This document shows positions 52,725 through 61,358 of a DNA stretch of 64,000 bases, in pieces (the stretch's first letter is position 1; every line of letters begins with the position of its first letter). The translations under genes and the position numbers were made by a program. Location: positions 1 through 64,000 of the forward strand of contig JBBAKM010000011.1 in assembly GCA_040403495.1 (NCBI GenBank), given 5' to 3'. The notes beneath the pieces are model-generated. The model was not told the origin of the DNA, made no database searches, and saw only the letters and a list, made by a program, of their open reading frames with translations. This DNA comes from JABMMZ01 sp040403495 (GTDB lineage: Bacteria > Bacteroidota > Bacteroidia > NS11-12g > UBA955).

Positions 52725-55421
52725 ATGACACCCCAAATTTACCCATTTTTAAGACTAAGCGGACTAGAACCTCTTACCCAAACTAATGAAACCAATTTTA
52801 TAAATATTGGTGAAAGAACCAATATAACAGGAAGCAAGAAATTTGCTAAACTGATATTGAATGACCAATATGAGGAAGCCCTTTCTATTGCCCGTCAACA
52901 GGTGGAAAATGGCGCGCAAATTATTGATGTGAATATGGATGAAGGGATGCTGGATGGCAAAAAAGCCATGGTTCATTTTTTGAATCTAATTGCTTCCGAA
53001 CCTGACATTTCTCGCGTTCCTGTGATGATAGATTCCTCCAAATGGGAGATTATTGAAGCTGGATTGCAATGTATTCAAGGAAAAGGAATTGTCAATTCTA
53101 TTAGTTTAAAAGGTGGTGAAGTTGAATTTATTCGCCAAGCTACTTTGGTCAAAAGATACGGTGCCGCAACTGTTGTTATGGCATTCGATGAGCAAGGTCA
53201 AGCAGATACCTACGAACGCCGAATAGAAATATGCCAACGTGCTTATAATATTTTGGTGCATCAAGTTAAGTTTCCTCCTCAAGACATCATTTTTGACCCC
53301 AATATTTTAACCATAGCAACTGGTATTGAAGAGCATAACAATTATGCTGTCGATTTTATCAATGCTTGTCGATGGATTAAATCAAATTTACCATTTGCCA
53401 AAGTAAGTGGTGGGGTTAGTAATATTTCTTTTTCTTTCAGAGGGAATGATACCGTAAGAGAAGCCATGCATTCAGTGTTCTTGTATCATGCCATAAAAGC
53501 TGGTCTGGACATGGGGATTGTAAATGCAGGGATGCTAATGGTGTATGATGAAATACCCAAAGACTTGTTGACATTGATAGAAGATGTTATGTTCAACAGA
53601 AATCCAGACGCGACTGAAAATTTAGTAAAATTTGCAGACACAGTAAAAGCAAAAGGGAAAGTTGAGGTAGTCAATACAGCTTGGCGTTTATTGTCAGTTG
53701 AGGAGCGATTAAAACACGCCTTGGTCAATGGAATTACGGATTTTATTGATGTTGATACAGAAGAAGCGAGAAAGAACTTTAAAGTGCCTTTGCAATTGAT
53801 TGAAGGTCCATTGATGGCCGGGATGAATGTGGTGGGTGATTTGTTTGGAAGTGGTAAAATGTTTTTGCCTCAAGTGGTCAAAAGTGCTAGGGTTATGAAA
53901 AAAGCAGTGGCCTATTTAGAGCCCTTTTTACAAGCCGAAAAAGACCGCGCTTTGGCAGCCAATGAAACCAAATTGAGCGACCAAAAAGGTCAAGGGAAAA
54001 TTTTGTTAGCAACCGTAAAAGGCGACGTTCACGACATCGGAAAGAATATTGTTGGGGTTGTTTTGGCTTGTAATAATTACGAAATTGTTGACATGGGTGT
54101 AATGGTGCCGCCCGAAAAAATATTAGCAAAAGCAAGAGAAATAAATGCAGATATAATAGGATTAAGTGGTTTGATTACGCCAAGTTTGGATGAAATGGTA
54201 GTAGTGGCACAACAAATGGAAAAAGAAGGTTTTAGAATTCCATTGTTAATAGGTGGCGCAACAACCAGTCGAATTCATGCGGCAGTAAAAGTAGCGCCAC
54301 AATACAGTGGATCTGTGGTTCACGTTCTAGATGCTTCCAAATCGGTTCCTGTGGTTTCTGCACTCTTAAGTGACGAACAAAAGGGAGCATTTTCACAATC
54401 TATTCGTGAAGAGTATATTCAAATGGCAATAGACCACTCCAAAAGACAAGCAGCTAAGGAGTTGTTGACCTATTCTGAGGCTCTTAATAACAAAAAAGAA
54501 CTTGATTTTTCTGACATTAAAAGTCCCCAAAAATTAGGCATTCATTATTTGAATGGTTTTGATTTAAACGAGTTGCGCCCAATCATCGATTGGACACCGT
54601 TTTACCAAACGTGGGAATTGGCGGGTAAATATCCAGCCATATTGAAAGATGAAGTAGTAGGGGTAGAGGCTACTAAATTATTTGAGGATGCCAATAAAAT
54701 GTTAGACCAAATTATCAGTGAAAAATGGTTGACAGCCCATGCAAGTTGGGGTATTTTGCCTGCAAATTCTGATGGAGATGACATTGATGTTTTTGACCTA
54801 CAAGGCAATAAAATTGAAACTTTTTGTTTCTTAAGACAACAAAGAAAAATGGCAGCTTCTGTACCAAATTTATCTCTTGCAGATTATATCGCACCCAAAA
54901 CCCTTGGTAAAAACGATTACATGGGATTTTTTACAGTGACTGCGGGAGTGGGAATTGAGCAACATTTGGAACGTTTTGAAGCGCAGCACGACGATTATAA
55001 CAGCATTTTACTCAAAGCATTGGCTGATAGATTAGCAGAGGCTTTTGCTGAGAAATTACATCAATTGGTTCGTACAGATTATTGGGGATATGCCCAAGAA
55101 GATCAATTGAGTGTTGAGGATTTAATTATTGAAAAATACCAAGGAATTAGACCTGCCCCAGGCTATCCAGCTTGTCCAGACCACACCGAAAAAGAGAAGT
55201 TATTTAAACTATTGGACAATGATAAAATAGGAGTGGAGTTAACAGAGAGTTTTGCCATGTATCCTGCTTCCTCTGTCTCAGGGTTTTATTTCGCACATTC
55301 TGAATCGCGTTATTTTGGTGTAGGTCAAGTTAACAAAGACCAAATACTCAATTATGTTGAGAGAAAAAACAAGTCAGTGGCTGAGATTGAAAAGTGGCTC
55401 AGACCAGTGTTAAGTTATTAA
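52725..55421 (+). CDS. metH: Methionine synthase, cobalamin-dependent, without the homocysteine domain
   Basis: This 898-residue protein has the pterin-binding domain (NFINIGERTNITGSKKF), the B12 cap and cobalamin domain with DVHDIGKN (His near residue 436 as lower cobalt ligand), and the C-terminal activation domain (RPAPGYPACPDHTEK, near residue 810). Compared with the 1227-residue E. coli enzyme it lacks the first roughly 330 residues, the homocysteine/zinc domain. This split layout is usual in Bacteroidota, where the homocysteine part is encoded separately, often with metF; neither is in this window. Expression is probably controlled by the SAM-I riboswitch directly upstream. Confidence 0.94.
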   Translation: MTPQIYPFLRLSGLEPLTQTNETNFINIGERTNITGSKKFAKLILNDQYEEALSIARQQVENGAQIIDVNMDEGMLDGKKAMVHFLNLIASEPDISRVPVMIDSSKWEIIEAGLQCIQGKGIVNSISLKGGEVEFIRQATLVKRYGAATVVMAFDEQGQADTYERRIEICQRAYNILVHQVKFPPQDIIFDPNILTIATGIEEHNNYAVDFINACRWIKSNLPFAKVSGGVSNISFSFRGNDTVREAMHSVFLYHAIKAGLDMGIVNAGMLMVYDEIPKDLLTLIEDVMFNRNPDATENLVKFADTVKAKGKVEVVNTAWRLLSVEERLKHALVNGITDFIDVDTEEARKNFKVPLQLIEGPLMAGMNVVGDLFGSGKMFLPQVVKSARVMKKAVAYLEPFLQAEKDRALAANETKLSDQKGQGKILLATVKGDVHDIGKNIVGVVLACNNYEIVDMGVMVPPEKILAKAREINADIIGLSGLITPSLDEMVVVAQQMEKEGFRIPLLIGGATTSRIHAAVKVAPQYSGSVVHVLDASKSVPVVSALLSDEQKGAFSQSIREEYIQMAIDHSKRQAAKELLTYSEALNNKKELDFSDIKSPQKLGIHYLNGFDLNELRPIIDWTPFYQTWELAGKYPAILKDEVVGVEATKLFEDANKMLDQIISEKWLTAHASWGILPANSDGDDIDVFDLQGNKIETFCFLRQQRKMAASVPNLSLADYIAPKTLGKNDYMGFFTVTAGVGIEQHLERFEAQHDDYNSILLKALADRLAEAFAEKLHQLVRTDYWGYAQEDQLSVEDLIIEKYQGIRPAPGYPACPDHTEKEKLFKLLDNDKIGVELTESFAMYPASSVSGFYFAHSESRYFGVGQVNKDQILNYVERKNKSVAEIEKWLRPVLSY

Positions 55422-55539
55422 AATTAAATGATATTGGTTTCTATTGAGCGTTTATCAAACAAGTGATTTGGCGCTTTAAGTTTCATGTTCTTTTTTATTT
55501 AAACATTAAGAATGTAAATAGGGACATTCAAAGATTGTT

Positions 55540-56646
55540 TTATGGTACAATACTATGAATGATTTTTTTCTTTGTTATAATTCCATTATTATTTTTGTAA
55601 TAAACGACATAAAAGCCACTTTGTAATGATTGTAAATCGATGGTATGAACGCCCTTGTCAAAATTTTGCTGTAGAACTTTTCCGCCATAGCTATTCAAAA
55701 TAATCACTTCACATGGGTGGAATGCATTAATGTTTAACTGTTGGTATTGGGGCAAATGTTGCACTAACATTGATTCGATATGTGCATCACTTATGTTTGT
55801 ATTTTCCTTGGGACAAACCACTGCTATTTCAATATTCATGGAGTCTTTACAACCTTTGTTATTTAATGCAATTGCTTTTACTGTAAATTTCCCAGTGTCA
55901 GGATATTGGTAACTGAAGTTGGATTGATTGATTAATGAGTTGCCATCACCCATAGACACAATAGAGGATTGAATGGGTTCATTGGTTTTCAATTTAAAGC
56001 TTTTGGTCAAGCAATCTGAACCGGAACTTGTGTCAATAGAGGTGATTTTAAAGGCACAAGTGTCTTCTGCTTCGCAATTGATATTAACAGTGAATTGAGC
56101 AGTGTCTGCACATCCTATGTCATCTTTTACAACAACAAATACTTCATATTCGCCATTTTCTGCGTATTCATGAACCTCAAAAGCATTGTTTGATGAGTCG
56201 CCATCGCCAAAATACCAAGTCAATGTTTCTGTATTCTGACTTACTATGGCATTAAATTCCATCTCATTGCAACTGTAACTTAAGGTATCTGCAGAATAAA
56301 TTCCTATTTCACTTAGGTCGCACGGATTGTCACATTGAATAATCACTTGTTTGAATACAGAATCGGCGCAACCATTGGCGTCATAAACTATTCCAATTAA
56401 GGTAAAGGTGTCATTGGCGGTATAAAAGTTTTTGGGTTTGTTGCAAGTGCAATTGTTCCCATCGCCATAGTACCATTTGTAGGACTGTGGGGTGCCTCCG
56501 CTTATTGTAAAATCAAAATCCTTGTAGTTACAAGTGCTATTTGTTGTGTTTTCTGTAATGCTTGTAAAACGAACAGAACATGGTTGTGCCCAAGCTGAAA
56601 AAGAGAAAGTCAAAAAAAGTAAAACTAGCGTAATTTTTTTAATCAT
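55540..56646 (-). CDS. Secreted PKD-domain protein with T9SS sorting domain
   Basis: The start at 56646 gives the signal peptide MIKKITLVLLFLTFSFSAWA and about 368 residues. Three Cys-containing PKD-like units follow (YKWYYGDGNNCTCNKPKNFY, LTWYFGDGDSSNN, SSIVSMGDGNSLINQ). The C-terminal 75 residues are a short T9SS sorting domain (NINAFHPCEVIILNSYGGK, GFYVVYYKNN). It is probably a surface protein exported by T9SS. It is upstream of maf and ubiA on the opposite side of the run, 23 bp from the maf stop. Confidence 0.8.
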   Translation of the reverse strand: MIKKITLVLLFLTFSFSAWAQPCSVRFTSITENTTNSTCNYKDFDFTISGGTPQSYKWYYGDGNNCTCNKPKNFYTANDTFTLIGIVYDANGCADSVFKQVIIQCDNPCDLSEIGIYSADTLSYSCNEMEFNAIVSQNTETLTWYFGDGDSSNNAFEVHEYAENGEYEVFVVVKDDIGCADTAQFTVNINCEAEDTCAFKITSIDTSSGSDCLTKSFKLKTNEPIQSSIVSMGDGNSLINQSNFSYQYPDTGKFTVKAIALNNKGCKDSMNIEIAVVCPKENTNISDAHIESMLVQHLPQYQQLNINAFHPCEVIILNSYGGKVLQQNFDKGVHTIDLQSLQSGFYVVYYKNNNGIITKKKIIHSIVP

Positions 56647-56669
56647 ATTGTTGTAAGACACGTTTGGTT

Positions 56670-57269
56670 TTAAATTAGTGGTATAAGATTCATTTTTTCT
56701 ATTTCATGGATAAATTTGGAAACAGGAAATCCCATGATATTGTAATAACAGCCTTCTATTTTTTGGATACCTATTAATCCAATAAATTCCTGCACACCAT
56801 AAGCGCCTGCTTTGTCTAAAGGACGGTAATGTTGCAAGTAATAGTCTATTTGTGATTCCGTAAGTGTATTGAAAAACACTTTACTTTCGTCGTAAAAAAC
56901 CAAAGATTTTTCTTGACTTTTTACGCATACACCTGTAAAAACTTGGTGCCATTTGCCCGAAAGTTTCATTAACATTTCTTTGGCTTCCTCCATTGTCAAG
57001 GGTTTGTTTAGAACTTCATTATCTAACCAAACCACCGTGTCTGCGGTGACTAATAATTCTTTTTTATTGATTGTTTCTGTGTAAGCGGCGGCTTTTTTTT
57101 GAGCTAAAAAAACAGGAATTTCAGAAGCTTTTAATGAAGGTGAAAAGGTTTCTTCAACATCAATTTTAATACATTCAATATCAAAACCACTGTCTTTCAA
57201 GAGCATTTGTCTACGTGGACTTTGTGAGGCAAGAAGTATTTTGTAAGGAAAAAAGGGAGGGTGTTGCAT
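56670..57269 (-). CDS. maf: Maf-family nucleoside triphosphate pyrophosphatase
   Basis: This 199-residue protein has the Maf motifs LLASQSPRRQMLL, VTADTVVWLDNEVLNKP, SGKWHQVFTGVCV and DKAGAYGVQE. These enzymes hydrolyse non-canonical or excess dTTP and UTP. Its start overlaps the UbiA stop by one base, so translation is probably coupled. Confidence 0.94.
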   Translation of the reverse strand: MQHPPFFPYKILLASQSPRRQMLLKDSGFDIECIKIDVEETFSPSLKASEIPVFLAQKKAAAYTETINKKELLVTADTVVWLDNEVLNKPLTMEEAKEMLMKLSGKWHQVFTGVCVKSQEKSLVFYDESKVFFNTLTESQIDYYLQHYRPLDKAGAYGVQEFIGLIGIQKIEGCYYNIMGFPVSKFIHEIEKMNLIPLI

Positions 57270-58120
57270 TAGGTAAAAATTAAGTTAAGAACGGCAATCA
57301 ATATCAGGACTTTCAAAAATTGACTCAAGTAGTGGAAGTCCTTTTTTTCTTTGGCTTTGGAGAGTAAATTGATAAAATAAAACAATGCAATGGTGATGAT
57401 TGCCATTACTATTGCAGGAATATACATGTCGACACCCCAAGCCAATACACTGTAAATACCACAGAAGAGGCTTTCGATACCAGCAAAAATATAACAAATG
57501 ATTTTAGCCCCCTTGTTGCCAAACACCACAGGATATGTTTTGTGTCCAACCGATTTGTCGCCCTCTGCATCTTCCATGTCTTTTACAATTTCTCTGATCA
57601 ATGAAATTAAAAAAGCAAACAGGATATAACCGGTAAAGTTTAAAAGCCCAATTTTGGTTTTAAAAGAAATTAGCAAAATGCAACAAGCCACCACCGCAGC
57701 GCTACACAGGGCCACTATTAAATTGCCAATCAATGGCATTCCTTTGAGTTGTTGTGCGTATAGAAACAACATCGTAATGATGCATAAATTAACAATTAAA
57801 TAGGATTCACTCAGTTGGTAAGAAATTAGTAAAGAAAGAACATTTAGCACAAAATAGGCGATGAATCCTTGTTTTTTGGTCACGGTTTTGCCGATGATAA
57901 CCCTTTCAGGTGCATTAATCAAATCGGTATTAACATCGTAAATGTCGTTGACGATATAACCGGCAGCGGCTGTTAATACGGCAGGAATAATTAAATAGGC
58001 CATTTTTAACCAATAGTACAAATCCACATCAGGCGAGTATTTCAGTAATACCACGAGCATGGTTGCGGCTATAATGAATAGATTAAGTGGTCGTATCAAT
58101 TTTATATTTTGAATGAACAT
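57269..58120 (-). CDS. UbiA-family prenyltransferase
   Basis: This 283-residue protein has about eight membrane helices and both aspartate-rich motifs: NDIYDVNTD after the second helix and DMEDAEGD later. The opening KLIRPLNLFIIAATM and the size are closest to geranylgeranylglycerol-phosphate geranylgeranyltransferase-like members seen widely in Bacteroidota beside maf. The actual substrate is not established; menaquinone synthesis is an alternative. Confidence 0.85.
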   Translation of the reverse strand: MFIQNIKLIRPLNLFIIAATMLVVLLKYSPDVDLYYWLKMAYLIIPAVLTAAAGYIVNDIYDVNTDLINAPERVIIGKTVTKKQGFIAYFVLNVLSLLISYQLSESYLIVNLCIITMLFLYAQQLKGMPLIGNLIVALCSAAVVACCILLISFKTKIGLLNFTGYILFAFLISLIREIVKDMEDAEGDKSVGHKTYPVVFGNKGAKIICYIFAGIESLFCGIYSVLAWGVDMYIPAIVMAIITIALFYFINLLSKAKEKKDFHYLSQFLKVLILIAVLNLIFT

Positions 58121-58173
58121 GTTGAATGTTATATTTTCTCATTCAAAAGTGAGCTTTTTATTTTAAATTGCCA

Positions 58174-58812
58174 ATGTTTAACTACAAACACATGTTTAAA
58201 ACTCAATTTATATGGCCAATTGTCTATCTCTTACTCGTGGTTATCATGTATATTGTTCAAGTTTATGTTCCAGAAGTTGAAACCATTTTGGCCTTGTATC
58301 CTCGTCATTTCAAATATATTTTAGGGGTTATTACCACTGTCTTTTTACATGCCAATGTTTCCCATTTAAGTTCCAATGTTTTGCCCTTGGCAGCGGGTTT
58401 ATTTAGCTTATTTTATTTTTATAAAACCATAGCCAAACAAGTGTTGTTTTTCAGTCATTTCCTCAGTGGATTGCTCATTTGGTTATTGGCGCGCCCTTCT
58501 TTTCATATCGGTGCCAGTGGTTTGGTCTATGCCTTGGTGTTTTTTATTTTAATCAGTGCTTTGGTCAGAAAAAACAAACAATTGATGGTGGTTGCTTTCA
58601 TCATTTTAGTGTTTCAAAATGGATTAATTTGGGGCGTCTTTCCGCAAGACAATCAAGTCAGTTGGGAGAGCCATTTGTTGGGCGCCCTTGTAGGCATTCT
58701 ATTGGCAGTTTTATACAGAAACAAGGGCCCACAGAACGACAACGAAAAACACTGGAACGAAGAAGAACAGCAAGAAGATGCTTACAAAGCATTGTTGGAG
58801 GATAAGGATTGA
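58174..58812 (+). CDS. Rhomboid-family intramembrane serine protease
   Basis: The ATG at 58174 or 58192 is preferred over the TTG at 58168. The roughly 212-residue protein has six membrane helices, the HLSSN (HxxxN) motif, the catalytic Ser in GASG and the catalytic His in SWESHLLGALVG, so it appears active. The tail after residue 180 is hydrophilic (EEEQQEDAYKALLED). The final 147 bases, including the catalytic His helix, occur a second time at 60267-60413, so the 3' end was probably exchanged when the Fic segment entered. Confidence 0.88.
   Translation: MFNYKHMFKTQFIWPIVYLLLVVIMYIVQVYVPEVETILALYPRHFKYILGVITTVFLHANVSHLSSNVLPLAAGLFSLFYFYKTIAKQVLFFSHFLSGLLIWLLARPSFHIGASGLVYALVFFILISALVRKNKQLMVVAFIILVFQNGLIWGVFPQDNQVSWESHLLGALVGILLAVLYRNKGPQNDNEKHWNEEEQQEDAYKALLEDKD
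58657..58803 (+). repeat. 147-bp duplication of the rhomboid 3' end, copy A
   Basis: It aligns without gaps to 60267-60413. There are 10 mismatches in 147 bp (about 93% identity). Nine mismatches are silent and one changes Ala to Glu. The pair brackets the Fic gene and its control region. Confidence 0.92.
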
Positions 58813-58881
58813 TAACTATCGGGACGATAGGTTTAAGCCATAATCAATTGTTTGTTTAAGCGCTTTAGAGGTTACGGCGAT

Positions 58882-59991
58882 TTATATTTCATTTGAAATG
58901 AGTTCATACTTTGTACTTCGGCCACCTTGCTCGCTTTTTATCAGTATCCTTTTTTCCATCAGGTCTTGAATATCACGTAATGCAGTGTCTTGCGAACACT
59001 TTCCAATTTTAGCCCATTTGGTCGTGTTTAATACTCCGTTAAAATCGTCCATTAACATATTTAATATTTTTATTTGTCGATTATTCAAATTTAATTTTGA
59101 ATTTTTCATCCAGAAATAATGCTTGTAAATGATTTTTTCTAGAATTACATCAGAATATTCAATAGCATTGAATAAAGAATTTAGAAACCATTCTAGATAA
59201 AGAGTAATATTCATTTCTCCTTTTTGAGTTTTTTCTAAAATCTCATAATAGGAATTACGTTCCTTAAGAATTTGAGTGGACATGCTATAATAGCGGTTAG
59301 ATTGCTTGTCAGATTGTGCAAGTAACATATCGCTAAGTGCTCTTGATATCCTTCCGTTGCCATCTTCAAACGGATGTATTGTTACAAACCAAAAATGAGC
59401 TATCGCTGCTTTCAAAACTAAATCAGTTTTGTTTTCTCGATTAAACCATTCTAAAAAAAGGTTCATTTCATTTTCAATTAGCAGTGCAGAAGGTGCTTGG
59501 TAATGAATTGTTTCTTTTCCCAATGCACCTGAAACAACCTGCATGGGACCTGTAGAATCATCACGCCACTTTCCTGCAGTAATCTTATACAACCCACTTC
59601 TCCCATTAGGGAAAAGTGCTGAGTGCCAAGAAAATAGTCTTTCTTCATACAGTTCTTTATCATAATGCTTAGTTGCGTCTATCATTAAGTCGACAATTCC
59701 ATCAACATGTCTCTCTGAATAGACTAATCCAGAGATATCCAAACCTAACTTTCTTGCTATGGATGATCTTACTTGTGCTTTATCTAATAAGTCACCCTCA
59801 ATTTCTGTTGATTTAATAATTTCTTGTGTTAAGATTTCAAGATTGGCTTCGTTGCGTAATTCAAAACCTAACATCCCCATTTTCCCAATAAGTTGTCCTT
59901 GCTTGTTTCTAACCATAGAAAGCAATGGCAATAAGGTCTCGCTATCCCATTCAAATAGAGGCCAATTCGGTTGCTTGTAGATGTAAATCAT
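58882..59991 (-). CDS. Fic-domain AMP transferase with DUF4172 N-domain and C-terminal winged helix
   Basis: The start at 59991 gives 369 residues beginning MIYIYKQPNWPLFEW, the usual DUF4172 start. An inhibitory helix motif of the S/TxxxE(G/N) type is seen as STEIEG (S61, E65, G66), followed by the Fic core with HPFEDGNGRISR (206-217), a canonical active site. Residues 300-369 form a winged helix-turn-helix (LNNRQIKILNMLMDDFNGVL, SQDTALRDIQDLMEKRIL). Fic enzymes transfer AMP to target proteins; the N-terminal inhibitory Glu implies self-restraint. The gene has its own promoter with repeated sites and lies between two copies of the rhomboid 3' end, so it looks imported. Confidence 0.92.
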   Translation of the reverse strand: MIYIYKQPNWPLFEWDSETLLPLLSMVRNKQGQLIGKMGMLGFELRNEANLEILTQEIIKSTEIEGDLLDKAQVRSSIARKLGLDISGLVYSERHVDGIVDLMIDATKHYDKELYEERLFSWHSALFPNGRSGLYKITAGKWRDDSTGPMQVVSGALGKETIHYQAPSALLIENEMNLFLEWFNRENKTDLVLKAAIAHFWFVTIHPFEDGNGRISRALSDMLLAQSDKQSNRYYSMSTQILKERNSYYEILEKTQKGEMNITLYLEWFLNSLFNAIEYSDVILEKIIYKHYFWMKNSKLNLNNRQIKILNMLMDDFNGVLNTTKWAKIGKCSQDTALRDIQDLMEKRILIKSEQGGRSTKYELISNEI

Positions 59992-59996
59992 AGTTA

Positions 59997-60092
59997 ATCT
60001 CCGCTTATTGTGCGTCAAAAGTAACATTTATTCACCGCAATACAAAACATTCACCGCATTATTTGCAGATAATAGACCAGTTATTCTCCGCA
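59997..60092 (-). promoter_or_regulatory. Fic promoter with four operator-like repeats
   Basis: On the minus strand TTG (60043-60045) and TACTTTTG (60016-60023) with a 19-bp spacer form a good promoter; the predicted start is near 60009. Four copies of TGCGGWGAAT-like sequence occur with cores at 60083-60092, 60049-60058, 60030-60039 and 59997-60004. The extended site is a partial palindrome, about TTATGCGGWGAATAA. One copy lies between -33 and -7 and one in the leader, positions typical of a repressor. The Fic winged helix is the obvious candidate binder (inference). Confidence 0.75.
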
Positions 60093-60266
60093 TAACTTTG
60101 GCTAGTCGTTACCACTAGTTGTTTGCAGCTTGATGAAGGTGACGATTAAAACCACTCCCGATAACTATCGTGAAGATTTGAAATGGCTAAGCTCCGACAA
60201 AGCGAACTGTGGAGTAAGAAATAAAAAATTAGGGAAGGCAGAAACTACTTTTTACCAAGCTATTTG

Positions 60267-60422
60267 GTCAGTTGGGAGAGCCATTTGCTGGGTGCCCTAG
60301 TAGGGATTCTATTGGCAGTTTTATACAGAAACAAAGGTCCGCAGAATGACAACGAAAAACACTGGAACGAAGAAGAACAGCAAGAAGATGCTTACAAAGA
60401 ATTATTGGAGGATGCTAAGTAA
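60267..60422 (+). pseudogene. Orphan rhomboid 3' end, copy B
   Basis: Bases 60267-60413 match 58657-58803 and are followed by a separate ending (Ala-Lys, then TAA at 60420-60422). The frame is intact from VSWESHLLGALVG to LLEDAK but has no start or upstream membrane helices. It is best read as the displaced original, or alternative, end of the rhomboid gene. The rest of the 497-bp gap between the fic and araC genes holds the fic control region and no convincing gene. Confidence 0.88.
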
Positions 60423-60524
60423 ACACCGAAGTAATTTCAATAAAAACAGTTTGTGAATTTATTTTTTTAAATAATTGCAAGTTTTTGTAAACTTATTGAG
60501 CGCATTTTTTTTGTATTTTTTAAC

Positions 60525-61277
60525 ATGTATTTTTGCAAAGTGGAATTTGTGAATGAGCATATTGATATAACAATAACAAAAAAGGATTTTTTAGACAATT
60601 CTTATTGTTTTGTTCATGCCGATATTGATAGTGTCACTGTTTTTTATCAACTGAGTTCAAATGATTGTTTGCTAGATATGCTCAACAATTATTATGAAAT
60701 GACTGTTAAAATTAAGAATTCATATTTTACAAAATACAAAGAAACCATTCAATTTGTTCCCAATAAACAAACGTTGTGTTGTAATACGCAGTCAAAATTA
60801 TTAGAAATAATCAATTGTCAATTCTCGGGAATAAAAAGAAGTTTATTAATAGAAAGTAATGTCTTGTATCTGCTTTTTCAGTTAAGCAAAACAAGTACAA
60901 GTGAAGTTGTGGAATGTGAAAAATGTAATTTTCTAAATACGGCTTCAGAAATCGAGAAAATTGAACAAGCTAAAAAGTATATTTTAGATAATTTGGCCAA
61001 TAATTTAACCATTCCCATCGTTGCATTGTCCGTTGGAACCAATCAATGTTACCTGAAAAAAGGGTTTAAAGAGGTTTATAAACAAACTATTTTTGAGTTT
61101 ATACAAGAAAATAGGATGATAAAAGCCAAACATTTATTGCTTTCGGAAAAGTACAGTATTTCTGATATTGCCGCTTCTGTGGGTTATTCTTCCTTAAGTA
61201 GTTTTAGTCAATCATACAAAAACTATTTTGGTGTTTCGCCAACCAAACAATCAAAACAAACTATTCCTAATCTCTAA
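60525..61277 (+). CDS. AraC-family transcriptional regulator
   Basis: This 250-residue protein has an N-terminal part without clear family signature and a C-terminal pair of helix-turn-helix motifs (LTIPIVALSVGTNQCYLKKGF; YSISDIAASVGYSSLSSFSQ, with the family end YFGVSPTK). The PchR-like YLKKGFKEVY segment is typical of regulators of siderophore and iron uptake. The TonB-dependent receptor gene starts 81 bp downstream, its likely target. Confidence 0.88.
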   Translation: MYFCKVEFVNEHIDITITKKDFLDNSYCFVHADIDSVTVFYQLSSNDCLLDMLNNYYEMTVKIKNSYFTKYKETIQFVPNKQTLCCNTQSKLLEIINCQFSGIKRSLLIESNVLYLLFQLSKTSTSEVVECEKCNFLNTASEIEKIEQAKKYILDNLANNLTIPIVALSVGTNQCYLKKGFKEVYKQTIFEFIQENRMIKAKHLLLSEKYSISDIAASVGYSSLSSFSQSYKNYFGVSPTKQSKQTIPNL

Positions 61278-61320
61278 AATAGTTTTCCGTTATTCTAAAG
61301 AATTATTTAAGCTAAGCACC

Positions 61321-61328
61321 TACTTTTG
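61321..61328 (+). promoter_or_regulatory. Candidate -7 element of the TonB-dependent receptor gene
   Basis: TACTTTTG matches TAnnTTTG and ends 30 bp before the ATG at 61359. The -33 position has no good TTG, which fits a promoter that needs an activator such as the upstream AraC protein (inference). Confidence 0.5.
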
Positions 61329-61358
61329 TGCCGTAATTTATAATTAGTCTAAATAAAA

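Noticed and set aside
52601..52786. 61-codon open frame over the riboswitch
   Set aside because: It lies within the SAM-I aptamer and overlaps the metH start; its sequence is explained by conserved RNA structure.
58804..58830. Hairpin CTATCG-GGA-CGATAG after the rhomboid stop
   Set aside because: The short stem has no following T-run, so it was not called a terminator; it resembles a generic intergenic palindrome, and GATAACTATCG also appears near 60155.
60134..60301. 55-codon open frame starting MKVTIKTTPDNYRED between fic and the rhomboid stub
   Set aside because: It runs out of frame into the duplicated rhomboid end, has no recognisable domain and no promoter; probably chance or a remnant.
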